Assembly: GCA_036495685.1 (NCBI GenBank)
Contig: DASXMJ010000212.1
Span: 1-48,821, forward strand
Length of the DNA stretch: 48,821 nucleotides
Source: Candidatus Binataceae bacterium
GTDB taxonomy: Bacteria; Desulfobacterota; Binatia; Binatales; Binataceae
Direction: 5' to 3'
Each line of letters starts with the position of its first letter. Position 1 is the stretch's first letter. Below are positions 17,797-27,400 of the stretch, piece after piece. A program made the translations under genes and the position numbers. The notes beneath the pieces are model-generated. The model saw nothing but the letters and a program-made list of their open reading frames with translations, did not search any database and was not told the origin of the DNA.

Positions 17797-18984
17797 CTAC
17801 CGCGACTTGGGCATCTTGAGGCCGCGTTCGGCGATGATGTTCTTCTGAATGTGTGAGGTTCCACCGCCGATCACGAGACCCAAAGAAAACATCCACTCGT
17901 ACGGCCAGTAGCCTTTGTCGACCACGCTCGGTTCGTCTCGAGCGAGCATCGAATCGTCGCCCATCGCTTCCATGGCTGCGGTCGCCAGATCGTGGTTCAG
18001 TTCGGTGCCGACCAGCTTGTTGATCATGGCTTCGATTCCCGGCTGGCGACCACGAATCTGGTCGGTGAGCTGACGCATCGCATGCAACCGCATCGCCTCG
18101 ACCCGGATCTGGAGGTCGGCCAGACGCTGGCGAAAGACCGGATCTTCGCTGAGCGGGTGCCCGTTGCGCTGGATCGATTTAGCCAGCGCCCGCAGGCGAT
18201 TGAAGCGCTGCTCGCTGCCGCTGGCCGAACCGAGCATGTTGCGCTCGTGAAACAGCGTCGCGTTGGCGACGATCCAGCCCTCGTTAAGCTTGCCGACCAG
18301 GTTCTTGCGCGGCACGCGAACGTTGTCGAAGAAGACCTCGTTAAAGCCGCGATCACCCGTCATCTGTACGAGCGGGCGCACCGTCAGACCAGGCGAGTGC
18401 ATGTCTATAAGAATGTAGGAGATGCCCCGGTGTTTGGGGGCTTCGGGGTCGGTGCGCACCAAGCAGAACATCATGTCGGAGTATTGCGCACCGGAGGTCC
18501 AGACTTTCTGACCGTTGACGACGAATTCGTCGCCGACAATCTCGGCCCGGGTTCGCAGCGATGCGAGATCCGAACCGGACCCCGGCTCGGAATAGCCCTG
18601 GCACCAGATCTCTTCGGCGGTCAGGATCTTCGGCAGGTAGCGTTTTTTCTGCTCCTCAGTTCCCCATGAGATCAGCGTGGGTCCCAGCATGCCGAGGCCG
18701 GAACCGCCTATCAAGTAGGGCGCCTTCGCGCGCACCACCTCGTCGTTAACGATCGACTGGCGGACCGGTTCCAGCGCCTGCCCGCCAAATTCCTTCGGCC
18801 AGGCCATCGCGACGTATCCGGCCTCGTAGAGTTTGCGTTGCCACTCCTTGGCGCGGGCCAACCAGGCCTTGTCCTCGCGCCCCTCGCGACCGTCGCCGAG
18901 TCCGCTCTTGGGTATGTTTTCCTCGAGGAAGCGCCTGACCTTGATCCGGAATTCATCTTCTTCAGGCGTGAAATTCAAATCCAT
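17797..18984 (-). CDS. Acyl-CoA dehydrogenase (first subunit of a pair)
   Basis: A 395-residue acyl-CoA dehydrogenase. It starts MDLNFTPEEDEFRIKVRRFL, with YEAGYVAMAWPKEFGGQ, QGYSEPGSGSDLASLRTRAE (the conserved acyl-CoA/FAD stretch), NGQKVWTSGAQYSDMMF and at the C terminus GGGTSHIQKNIIAERGL. This is the FadE-like class that removes two hydrogens from the alpha-beta position of an acyl-CoA. It is the first gene of the five-gene operon, with AGGAG before the ATG. A divergent ferredoxin-type gene starts about 165 bases away and could help carry electrons, although ETF is the usual partner. Confidence 0.92.
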   Translation of the reverse strand: MDLNFTPEEDEFRIKVRRFLEENIPKSGLGDGREGREDKAWLARAKEWQRKLYEAGYVAMAWPKEFGGQALEPVRQSIVNDEVVRAKAPYLIGGSGLGMLGPTLISWGTEEQKKRYLPKILTAEEIWCQGYSEPGSGSDLASLRTRAEIVGDEFVVNGQKVWTSGAQYSDMMFCLVRTDPEAPKHRGISYILIDMHSPGLTVRPLVQMTGDRGFNEVFFDNVRVPRKNLVGKLNEGWIVANATLFHERNMLGSASGSEQRFNRLRALAKSIQRNGHPLSEDPVFRQRLADLQIRVEAMRLHAMRQLTDQIRGRQPGIEAMINKLVGTELNHDLATAAMEAMGDDSMLARDEPSVVDKGYWPYEWMFSLGLVIGGGTSHIQKNIIAERGLKMPKSR

Positions 18985-19149
18985 GTGAAACTCCTACGGC
19001 ACGAGTTCCGTGGCATCCGCGTCAGCATAGTCGAAAAGCGCTCGCGTCGGAAAACCCGCCGCCGAGAACCCTTTGATGGCCTGGATCGGGCTGCTAGAGT
19101 TGGAAAACTGGGTGACTCATTTCTTGGCTTACCGAGGCCGCGATTTCTA

Positions 19150-19977
19150 ATGTCGACAACCATCACGAGCGAGTGCATCAACTGCGGTGCGTGCGAGCCC
19201 GAGTGCCCGAACACCGCGATTTATGCGGGCGGGGTTGAATGGGAACTCAATGGTCAGAAAAGCCCTGCCATCGCTCAGGACATCTACTACATCGTTCCTT
19301 CCAAGTGCACCGAATGCGTTGGCTTTCACGACCACGAAGCGTGCGCGGCGGTGTGCCCGGTCGACTGTTGTGTTCCAGACCCGGCCAACCCCGAGACCCA
19401 AGGAGTACTCCTGGCGCGCGCACGCACCCTGCACCCCGAATTGAGCATTCCCGACGACGCGCCTTCGCGATTTCTCAAAGAGGGCGGCGCTGCGCCAGCG
19501 GCTGCTCCCACTGCGGAAGCCAACGGCGCTGCGGTCGCGCCCGCACCATCACTGGCTCCCGCCCCGGCAGTCAAAGCCGCACCGCCCGCGCCCACGGCCG
19601 CCGCCGCGGATGGGGAATACGATCCGATCGCGTGGGAAGTTCCGGTGGTGTGTAAAGACTGCAACGAGCCATTTACGATTCCATACCGCCATTTCCAGGC
19701 GGGAGTGGTTTTCTATTGTCCATCATGCTCCGGTTCCTACGTGCCAAAGAGCACGATGGTGCGGGTGGTTCGCGAGACGTTCGAGAACTTCTACGGACGG
19801 CGACGCGCGGAGCGCGAGTCGCTGGAAAAGCGTCAACGGCGCGACCAGAATGCGCTCGAGACCAAGCAAGCCGCGGAGATGGAAGCATTCAAGAAACGTC
19901 TTCAGGAGCTGGGTAACGAGCTAAAGCCCGCGGGCAAGATGGTTCGCCCCAAGGGCATCGCCTCCATGTTCAGCTAA
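19150..19977 (+). CDS. Alvin-type 2[4Fe-4S] ferredoxin fused to a zinc-ribbon and coiled coil
   Basis: A 275-residue protein. Residues 9-19 carry C-x2-C-x2-C-x3-CP (SECINCGACEPECP), and residues 53-69 carry C-x2-C-x8-C-x3-CP; this spacing is the Allochromatium FdI or YfhL-like pattern of a low-potential ferredoxin with two [4Fe-4S] clusters. A linker rich in Ala and Pro follows at about residues 105-155. Then comes a four-Cys zinc-ribbon-like part (VVCKDCNEP, then FYCPSC), and finally a charged, probably coiled-coil tail (RRRAERESLEKRQRRDQN). Ferredoxins of this type are usually about 80-110 residues, so the extension is unusual. It is transcribed away from the ACAD operon. Electron transfer is firm; the role of the C-terminal part is unknown. 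Confidence 0.88.
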   Translation: MSTTITSECINCGACEPECPNTAIYAGGVEWELNGQKSPAIAQDIYYIVPSKCTECVGFHDHEACAAVCPVDCCVPDPANPETQGVLLARARTLHPELSIPDDAPSRFLKEGGAAPAAAPTAEANGAAVAPAPSLAPAPAVKAAPPAPTAAAADGEYDPIAWEVPVVCKDCNEPFTIPYRHFQAGVVFYCPSCSGSYVPKSTMVRVVRETFENFYGRRRAERESLEKRQRRDQNALETKQAAEMEAFKKRLQELGNELKPAGKMVRPKGIASMFS

Positions 19978-20065
19978 GAGCGGACGCGGGCCCGACACTT
20001 TCGTTTTGGTGTGGTCGACGCACCGCACCCTCCGCCGAAACAACCGGACAAAGGTGGGGTGGTGC

Positions 20066-21277
20066 TCAGTTCTCTTCGGTGATTTCGTAGCCGCTGCGGC
20101 GAAGATGCGCGTGGATCTCCGCGATGTGGCCGGGACCGCGCGTTTCCAGCTCCAGCACCACGTGCGCCTTGCCGATCGGGACGTCGCGACGAGTGCGATT
20201 GTGATCGATCGAGCGCACGTTCGCCCCGGTATTGCCGATCGCGTCCGCAAGCCTGCCCAGCTCTCCTGGCCGGTCGCGCAGATTGATTGCGATCCGATAG
20301 AGGCGCCCAACTTTCGTCAGACCGTGCCCGATGACCCGGTCGAGCAAAGTGATATCGATATTGCCTCCGCTTATGACCACTACGATTCGTTGGCCGCGAA
20401 GCTCCTCAGCGATCTTGATCGCGCCCGCCAGCGCCGCCGCGCCCGCGCCCTCCGCCAGCAGCTTCATCCGTTCTAGCATCAGGAGCAGCGCCTCACCGAT
20501 TTCGAAATCATCGACGGTTACCACCCGTTTCACGCGCCCGCGAATCAATTGAAAAGGAATGGCACCAATTTTCCCGGTGGCGAGCCCGTCGGCAATCGTA
20601 TCGACTGGCTGGCCGACTGATGCGGGCGCATCGGTGGAGAGGCTGGCGCTCAGTTGTGCCGATCCCGCGGCCTCGACCCCGATTACGCGCGTTTCAGGCA
20701 TCTCCGCCGTGGCCGCAACCGCGATACCTGCCAGCAGCCCGCCGCCTCCGGTCGGCACAAACACCACATCGGGTTTCAGCCTCTCGGCAATTTCGAGCCC
20801 GATCGTTCCCTGCCCCGCGATGACGTGCGGGTCGTCGAATGCATCGACAAAGATTGCTCCTGATTCAGTACAGATTCTTTGCGCCACGCGGCGCGCTTCC
20901 TGATAGTCGCTGCCTTCCAGCACCAGCGTCGGGCCGTAGCTGCGGGTCGCGAGGATTTTCGCGATCGCGGCCGTGGTCGGCATCACGACGGTGGCTTTGA
21001 CGCCCGCACGCGAGGCCGCGTAAGCGAGTGCCTGCCCGTGATTGCCGGCTGATGCGGCGATCACACCGCGGCGCTTATCCTCCGGCGAAAGCGCCGCGAT
21101 GCGATTGTAAGCACCACGAATCTTGAACGAGCCGGTCTTCTGCAAGTTCTCCGGCTTGATGAATACCTCCCCGCCGATCAAGTGGCTGAGAGTTTCGCTT
21201 CGGATTAGCGGTGTTGGTTCGGCGATTCCGGAGAGACGCCGGCGCGCAAGTTCCAGGTCATCGAGGGTGACGGTCAT
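20066..21277 (-). CDS. ilvA: Threonine ammonia-lyase (threonine deaminase)
   Basis: A 403-residue PLP enzyme that converts L-threonine to 2-oxobutanoate and ammonia, the first step to isoleucine. The catalytic Lys is in KTGSFKIRGAYNRI (residues about 48-61), SAGNHGQALAYAA is the substrate-contact loop, and the glycine-rich phosphate loop is PTGGGGLLAGIAVAA. The C-terminal 75 residues, LYRIAINLRDRPGELGRLADAIG, form one ACT-like domain. The length and single ACT region match the shorter IlvA form (about 400 residues) rather than the two-domain E. coli biosynthetic enzyme; catabolic TdcB is shorter still. It is the third gene of a three-gene operon with two small genes. Isoleucine feedback is likely from the ACT domain. 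Confidence 0.93.
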   Translation of the reverse strand: MTVTLDDLELARRRLSGIAEPTPLIRSETLSHLIGGEVFIKPENLQKTGSFKIRGAYNRIAALSPEDKRRGVIAASAGNHGQALAYAASRAGVKATVVMPTTAAIAKILATRSYGPTLVLEGSDYQEARRVAQRICTESGAIFVDAFDDPHVIAGQGTIGLEIAERLKPDVVFVPTGGGGLLAGIAVAATAEMPETRVIGVEAAGSAQLSASLSTDAPASVGQPVDTIADGLATGKIGAIPFQLIRGRVKRVVTVDDFEIGEALLLMLERMKLLAEGAGAAALAGAIKIAEELRGQRIVVVISGGNIDITLLDRVIGHGLTKVGRLYRIAINLRDRPGELGRLADAIGNTGANVRSIDHNRTRRDVPIGKAHVVLELETRGPGHIAEIHAHLRRSGYEITEEN

Positions 21278-21286
21278 GGAGGGTGC

Positions 21287-21640
21287 TCAAGCTTTGCGCG
21301 CATGCGCACCGGGGCTCAGTCGAAAGTCACGCGCGATCCCGAGCGCATCGCCTTCGAACTCGACCGCGCGGCAGTCGCCGCTGGCGTAGTCGAGATCGAG
21401 AAGCAGGTTTCGCACCGCGCGGGGCTTGACGCTGCGAATCAGCTTCGCGATCTCGCCGCCGTCACTGGCCGCAATGGCCGCGATCTCGGCGACCTCGAGC
21501 TTGCTTTGACGGATGAACTCGCGGGCCCGGTTTTCGGTGGAAAAGGCCAGCACATTTGCCCACGGGGAGCCGGTTTCCTGAAAGACGATCAGCGCGCCGG
21601 TGGAATCAAGCAGGAAATGAAGTTCCTTGGGGTCGGTCAC
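21287..21640 (-). CDS. Conserved-looking small protein of unknown function
   Basis: A 117-residue soluble protein, MTDPKELHFLLDSTGALIVFQETG at the start and AREFIRQSKLEVAEIAAIAASD in the middle, with an acidic C-terminal half. I do not recognise a family; it may be a small regulatory or scaffold-like protein. It has no signal peptide and no membrane segment. It lies in a tight operon: 3 bases after the upstream gene and 9 before ilvA, which suggests a linked role or simply shared expression. Confidence 0.6.
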   Translation of the reverse strand: MTDPKELHFLLDSTGALIVFQETGSPWANVLAFSTENRAREFIRQSKLEVAEIAAIAASDGGEIAKLIRSVKPRAVRNLLLDLDYASGDCRAVEFEGDALGIARDFRLSPGAHARKA

Positions 21641-21643
21641 GAT

Positions 21644-21982
21644 TCAAGCGCTTTCCACTTTCAGCGCACCCGTGCGGATGGCAGCCGCGCGCTCGCGGAC
21701 CAGCGCCGGATACGTGTGGTAGTGCTCACCGCCAAGGCGCAGGAACGATTCGACGTCGACGTCTTCGAGCTCCAGTTGGGAAATCGCCTTGTCGGCGTCG
21801 TCGCGCGAGGCGGCGCCGCGGATGAGATCATAGATGACGCGCCCTTGCTCCGATTGAAAATCCTCGCGGGGCGGAACCAGTTCGGCAGGGAGCTTGCCGC
21901 CGTGATAGTGGTCGAGGATATAGCGCAGGGCCTTGAGTTCGTGGCGCAGAATGTCGATACGTTTGAGGGTTTCACGTGGCAT
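21644..21982 (-). CDS. Small protein, possible DnaB-N/DnaG-C-like helical domain
   Basis: A 112-residue protein beginning MPRETLKRIDILRHELKALR. The middle part, KLPAELVPPREDFQSEQGRVIYDLIRG, recalls the helical domain shared by the N terminus of DnaB and the C terminus of DnaG (LLP..F....HR.IY..I); the resemblance is from memory and weak. It may be a stand-alone version of this domain. I chose the ATG at 21980-21982; longer frames run into the divergent MFS gene, and the Shine-Dalgarno sequence is not obvious. It is the first gene of the three-gene operon ending in ilvA. Confidence 0.5.
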   Translation of the reverse strand: MPRETLKRIDILRHELKALRYILDHYHGGKLPAELVPPREDFQSEQGRVIYDLIRGAASRDDADKAISQLELEDVDVESFLRLGGEHYHTYPALVRERAAAIRTGALKVESA

Positions 21983-22094
21983 CGACAAGGAGCTTATCGC
22001 CGCCTCTCGCAGCGATCCAACCCTCGGGTGCCTCCGACTGCGGCACCGGATTGATTGCGCCAGGTTCTTGGTCCGCTTATGACATTTCCATTCG

Positions 22095-23330
22095 ATGAAC
22101 GCCGTTTCGGAATTTTGGTTACCACCCAGTGCCAGCGCCGACAGCAAGCGCCTGCTCCTCACGCGCGGGCTGCGCGGATTTGCGGACGGCGCGGTCAGCG
22201 TGCTGCTGCCCGGCTATCTGAGCGCGCTCGGGTTCAGCTCCTTCCAGATTGCCGCCATCATCTTCGCAACCTTGACTGGGTCCGCGGCACTGACGCTGTG
22301 GATCGGATTCGCGGCAAATCGCATCGGTCGGCGGCACGTGCTGCTGGCTGCGTGTGCGCTGATGTTCGCGACCGGGGCGGGATTTACTCTGGTAACCTCC
22401 TTCTGGCCGCTCTTTGTGGTCGCGTTCGTAGGCACCCTTAACCCGTCGGCAGGCGACGTGAGCCTGTTCCTGCCGGTAGAGCAGTCCGCACTGGCGGAGA
22501 CCGTGAAGACTCGCGATCTGACCGCGATTTTCTCCCGCTATAACGTGGCGGGAGCGTCTGCGGGGGCGCTGGGCGCCCTGGCGAGCGGCCTCCCGGCACT
22601 GCTCGCTGGGCGCTTCAATCTTGATCGCGCGGCCACCTTACGCCTGGGCTTCGTCGCATATTCGTTAATCGCGATTGCCGCAGCACTGGTGTATCGCACG
22701 CTGACTATTGCGGTGGAAACTTCGCCGCCCGCTCAAGCCGCCGCTCCGCTCGCGAAAGCACGCAGGATAGTTCTCCACCTCTCCGCGCTGTTCAGTCTCG
22801 ATTCATTCGGTGGCGGCTTTGTCGTGCAGTCGCTCCTGGCGCTGTGGCTGTTCCGTCGATTCAACATGTCGATCGCTGCCGCGGGGTCTTTCTTCTTTGT
22901 TGCGGGGCTGCTCGGCGCCGCCTCGCAACTGGCTTCCTCGTGGCTTGCCGCGCGCATCGGAAGGATTAACACGATGGTCTTTACCCACATTCCCGCCAAC
23001 GTGTTCCTGGTTATCGCGGCGCTCATGCCAAATCTTCACCTCACGCTGCTGTTTCTTCTTTTGCGGTTCGCGCTCTCGTCGATGGACGTGCCCGCGCGGC
23101 AGTCGTTCGTGATGGCGGTGGTGCCGCCGGAGGAGCGTGCGGCGGCTGCGAGTGTCACCAACGTGCCCCGCAGTCTTGCTACTGCGCTTGCGCCGCTACC
23201 CTCGGGTGCGCTTCTCGACTATTCGACCTTCGGATGGCCGCTGGTGTGCGCCGGACTACTAAAGATCACCTACGACGTGCTGCTGCTCTCGCAATTTCGG
23301 GCGATACGACCCACGGATGAGATGGAATGA
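22095..23330 (+). CDS. Major facilitator superfamily transporter
   Basis: A 411-residue membrane protein with about 12 hydrophobic segments and an inner basic loop, which is usual for MFS. The segment ANRIGRRHVLLAACALM near residues 74-90 is the motif-A loop between TM2 and TM3 (GxxxDRxGRR). VPARQSFVMAVVPPEERAAAASVTN near TM10-11 is typical of drug-efflux-like and multidrug MFS branches. It is divergent from the three-gene ilvA operon and convergent with the MerR-TPR gene. The substrate cannot be predicted. Starts other than the ATG at 22095 are possible, since it lacks a clear Shine-Dalgarno sequence. Confidence 0.88.
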   Translation: MNAVSEFWLPPSASADSKRLLLTRGLRGFADGAVSVLLPGYLSALGFSSFQIAAIIFATLTGSAALTLWIGFAANRIGRRHVLLAACALMFATGAGFTLVTSFWPLFVVAFVGTLNPSAGDVSLFLPVEQSALAETVKTRDLTAIFSRYNVAGASAGALGALASGLPALLAGRFNLDRAATLRLGFVAYSLIAIAAALVYRTLTIAVETSPPAQAAAPLAKARRIVLHLSALFSLDSFGGGFVVQSLLALWLFRRFNMSIAAAGSFFFVAGLLGAASQLASSWLAARIGRINTMVFTHIPANVFLVIAALMPNLHLTLLFLLLRFALSSMDVPARQSFVMAVVPPEERAAAASVTNVPRSLATALAPLPSGALLDYSTFGWPLVCAGLLKITYDVLLLSQFRAIRPTDEME

Positions 23331-23405
23331 GTTTTTATGTGGCGCTCTCGTCCGCATGGGATCCTCGGCTCTGTAAAAACCGCGGGATCGAGCACGCGGC
23401 TTGGG

Positions 23406-24239
23406 CTACTCGCCTTTGATCAACCGATGGATCGCGTTGAGATGCTTTTGCGCCTCGCGCTTGCGGCCCAACGCTTCATAGAGCTCGGCGGCATTGCGAT
23501 GCGCCTCAACGGAGGTGGGGTCGCAATCGAGCGCGCGCAGAAAACTACGAAGCGACGGCTGGTGCTCCTCGCGCTTGCGGTACAGCAGTCCGAGCCGCAG
23601 GTGGACCTCGGCGCTGGCGGGAACGATCGCAGCTGCACCGAGCAGATGGCGTAGCGAGCCCTGCAGATCGCCCTCGCGCTCGAGCAAAGTGGAGAGGCGC
23701 ATGTGCGCCTCGAAATTACCCGGCTCGCGCCCGACCAAATCGCTGTAGATCGTGAGCGCCTTCAGCGGGTCCCGTTCGGCAATGCGCCGCGCCTCTTCGA
23801 ACCGTTCGCGGACGCGGGCGGGGCCAAAGCTCTCTTCGACCTTTCCGCTTGGGCGCTCGGAGCGAAAATCGAACAGGAGCTGGCCGGTTTCGGCTTCGAT
23901 CAGTACGCCGTTGTCGCTGACTACTATGCGGCCTTCGTCGTTGACCAATTTGAGCGAGGTAACCGAGCGGCCGGGGTCGACCAGGTCAATCATCCGCCTA
24001 AGGCAGCGCTGCAGTGGTTCCAGATGTCGGCGCTCGCGCAGCAGATCCTTCGCCAGCCGCATGACGAGCAGATCGTTGAATGCAAAGCGATACTTGCGCC
24101 CGGGCGAAGCAGCGGGATTTATCAGCCGCCGCTTGACCCAATAGCGAATTCTGTCGGGGGAAACCGCGAGAATTCTCGCGGCCGCGCGCGTCGAGAATGT
24201 ACTACCCCCTTCTACCACCTCGCCCATCTTCCCGGCCAC
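23406..24239 (-). CDS. MerR-like DNA-binding protein with C-terminal TPR repeats
   Basis: A 277-residue protein. Residues about 15-75 have the MerR-like winged helix: STRAAARILAVSPDRIRYWVKRRLINPA, then YRFAFNDLLVMRLAKDLL. The part after residue 145 is helical, with repeats of TPR type such as NFEAHMRLSTLLEREGDLQGS and AEVHLRLGLLYRKREEHQPS and AEAHRNAAELYEALGRKREA-like sequence, giving about three or four TPRs. A DNA-binding domain coupled to TPRs suggests a regulator whose activity depends on protein partners. No effector domain is seen. GTG at 24237-24239 and ATG at 24225-24227 are both possible starts. The gene is convergent with the MFS gene. Confidence 0.8.
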   Translation of the reverse strand: MAGKMGEVVEGGSTFSTRAAARILAVSPDRIRYWVKRRLINPAASPGRKYRFAFNDLLVMRLAKDLLRERRHLEPLQRCLRRMIDLVDPGRSVTSLKLVNDEGRIVVSDNGVLIEAETGQLLFDFRSERPSGKVEESFGPARVRERFEEARRIAERDPLKALTIYSDLVGREPGNFEAHMRLSTLLEREGDLQGSLRHLLGAAAIVPASAEVHLRLGLLYRKREEHQPSLRSFLRALDCDPTSVEAHRNAAELYEALGRKREAQKHLNAIHRLIKGE

Positions 24240-24458
24240 CGCACCGAGTATAGAAACTAGGAGGAGTCACCTCAACGCCATTCGGGTACTTTCTTAACAA
24301 CGCCCGGTTGGATTCGACAGCCGCTTGAGTTCTGCATCGCGATCGTCGACCTCGCTCCACCGCCACCCTTCGGTTCATCCGGTCGACACTCTCCCCTAGT
24401 AGGTCCCCGACGTCAATCGGTGCACCTCGCGCCCACCCTCCCCCGCGATTTCATCACC

Positions 24459-27400
24459 TCATTGATAAGGGGGCTGGAACCAGGAGGCGCGGTTGCTGGC
24501 CGGCGCTACCTCGACCGATACGGGAGTTGGCGGCTCTTTGGTGTTAGGAGCAAACGCTCCTCCCCACAGGTTTACCTGAACCGCGCCATTCGTAACGTTC
24601 TGCCAAAACATCCCCGCGGGCGGCGGTCCCGCGGTGTTGGTGCAGGTTCCGGGCAGAGAGGCCGTGAAGGTATCAATCACGGGGACGCGAATACCGTTCT
24701 CCGGTTGCCCGGTGCAGGATGCCGCGCTAAGGCCAAGGTTGAGGCCGAAGCTGCCGTTAAAGCCGCTGGTCTTCAACTCCTCCGGCTAACCCAGGTTGAC
24801 CCCCGAAAAATAGTATTCGTTGCCCTTGTTCTGCAGGGTCCAGGTGTTAACTGCGCCAGTAGTTAAGGTGTACAGCTCGACTCGATCCGCGTTGCACGGT
24901 TTTCCGTTGGGATCGCCCTTGATCGGATCGCACAGGTTCTTGGTGTCGAAGAAATACAAGACCTGCATGTTGTAGGTGTTGCCCGCAGATTGACTGGGAG
25001 TGCAACTCTGAAAGCCCGGCGTCAAGCAATCGTTGGCGTAGAGTTCGAAGCGGTCCACCGACTGAAGCCCTTGCGTGGGATCGCAGACCGTCGGTCCGTT
25101 CGGATCCAGTTTTGTGCAAGAGCTCGCGGGTGCGCCGACCAAGGAACCGCTGAACTAGCCTACCCAGGAGAGTATTCCATCCGGCGGAGCTGGAAACTGC
25201 TCATTCTTTTTGCCGCTCCGTGGCGGAATCACCGCCAGCGTGGTGGAAATGAGATCGGGTCCGGTGGGGAACGGGTAGGTGCCGCTAGCGGGAACTAGGC
25301 CGGCGCCCGGGGTTTGACTGAGCGAGCAGGGAGCCGCCGGAGTACAAGTGGCATCGTTACGGAAATAGAGGCGATTGGACGGCGCTAAGAGGCCTCCCGG
25401 CTTGAAGGTCGAGGAAGTGCTTCCGCCGACAAAGCTGTCCAGGGTGAATGGTGCAAGGGTGAACGGGCCACCGCCCGACCCGCCTATAAAGCTGACGCTG
25501 ATGGGCGAAGCGGTTGGATTGTAGGCCACGAAGGATTTGGTTCCGCCGGACTTGAAAGCCGCTGCATCTGGAGACGTAACTGAAACGCTGGCGTCGAGCT
25601 GACCGAGAACCGAGTAGGTGTAGGCAATGTATTTGGCCTCGGTATTCATGGCCGCAAAGGAAGAACGGATGGGGATTGTTGATCCGTGCGAGTGCTGCGG
25701 CGAGCCCGGTTCCAGTCATGTCGCTGCCCGATGCGGGTAACGTTCCCTGCACGCTCGCAGCCACGTCCTGGTAGACGTTGAGGCCGCTGGGCTTGAGCGC
25801 GCTCTGGCTCTGATACAATGCATCATCCGTGATGAACTGATTCCAGGTTGCCTGCAGCCAGGACAAGTTGCGTTCGAGATAAGCCAGCGACGGGGCCGCT
25901 GGTATCCACTGAATGGTATAGGCCGCGATGGGACTGTCGTCGAAGAAGGTGGTCCGATCGATGTCCTGATTTTGCAGCCGCGAGACGAAAGTATGATGCT
26001 GTATGTGCTTGTCGACGCCGCTGCGGTAGGTGACGAAGTCGCGCGGCCAGTTACGTTGTAACAAATTGGTGGTGTAGATTTTATTTCCGTATATGGCGCT
26101 TTGGCGGGGCAGGCCGCAGCGGGGTCGGTCTCGGTATCGCTCAGGTCAGCATCCTGGTTGAACCAGTACTGTTCGGTCGCGAGGATTTCCTGTTCGTACA
26201 GGTATAGTCCGAGGTCGCGCCATTGCGGGTTCCCGAGTTCCTCTCCAAGCTCGATCATTCCGACTTCGAAGTTGATCGCTTCGCTGCTCGATTCCTGGTT
26301 GGTCCCTCCGTATGCGGCACCGGCGGCCCAACTGTGGCCATAGTAGGGATTGAAATTGCGCAGCTGCGGGTACCCGCTCGCGCCGTTGTCGAAAGCGGCG
26401 ACATCGAGCAGCATCTCTTGAATGATCGGTCCGTAGGTCGCCAGCCACAGCGGGTCGTACCTTCCTATGGTTGCGGCCGCCCTCAGGAAATAGCCGTACT
26501 GCAGGTTGTGGTCATTGAGATTTTGGATCGCACCAAACCCGCTCGGATAGCCCACGATCGCGTTGAACTGCGTGTTGAATTCGAGAAGATTCGCGGTGTA
26601 GACGTCGAACCACTGTCCGACCTGTTCTTCCAGGCTGTGCAGGATGAAATCGCGCATCTCGGCTGCCGCCTGATCCTTGGTTTCCCCCAATTGCGGATCG
26701 AGCACGCCTTTGATTTTCGGGTTGCTGGTCTGAGCCAGCTGATCGGCCACCACCAGCAGTTCGCGCGGGGTGTTGGAAGCGTTGAGGTAGGTATTGGCGC
26801 CGACGCCCATATAGCTTCCGGGCTGGCGCGTGAATGATCCTATCTGCTGGTCGTTGGTAGTCGGCTCCTGGATGAAATACCAGGTCTTCAAAGTATCGTA
26901 GATGTCTTCGGCGGCGGTCTGGTTGGGGTTATTAGGATTGGTGACTTGGGGATCGTCAATCGCCACGCTGGGCAGCATCGACATGATCCCCCGCGTCTGA
27001 TTCTGCAGAAACATCGTGTCGCCGACATAGCCCATCACCGGACCCATCACGCTGTTCCAGAGCGGCATCGGTTGCTTGGTGAATATCTGGCTCTGCTGCG
27101 CCTTGATTAGCTCCTGGCGATGGTGTGGGAACACCAACTGGAAAGGCTCGGTTTGCGGACACTTACCCGCAAAACCCTGCACTACCTGCGTCGAGATTTG
27201 AAGTTCCCCTGTGACGGTGGCGTTATTGGGATCGTATCCGAGCGTTACCGACTGATTATCTACCGTGACACTCGCGGCCGGCGTGGGAAGCAGCAGCTTG
27301 GTGTCCACCGTCTTCAGGCACGCGTAGGGCTCCAGAGTCTTCCACGCCATCATCGGCCCGATCTGGCCTTGGGTCGGTGTGGCTTTGGTATTGTGGGGCA

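Noticed and set aside
24786-25157. TAG reassignment (pyrrolysine or suppressor) in the GH81 region
   Set aside because: TAG is the natural stop for several intact genes here, for example at 4137-4139, 10329-10331 and 10381-10383; no pylS or suppressor tRNA is visible.
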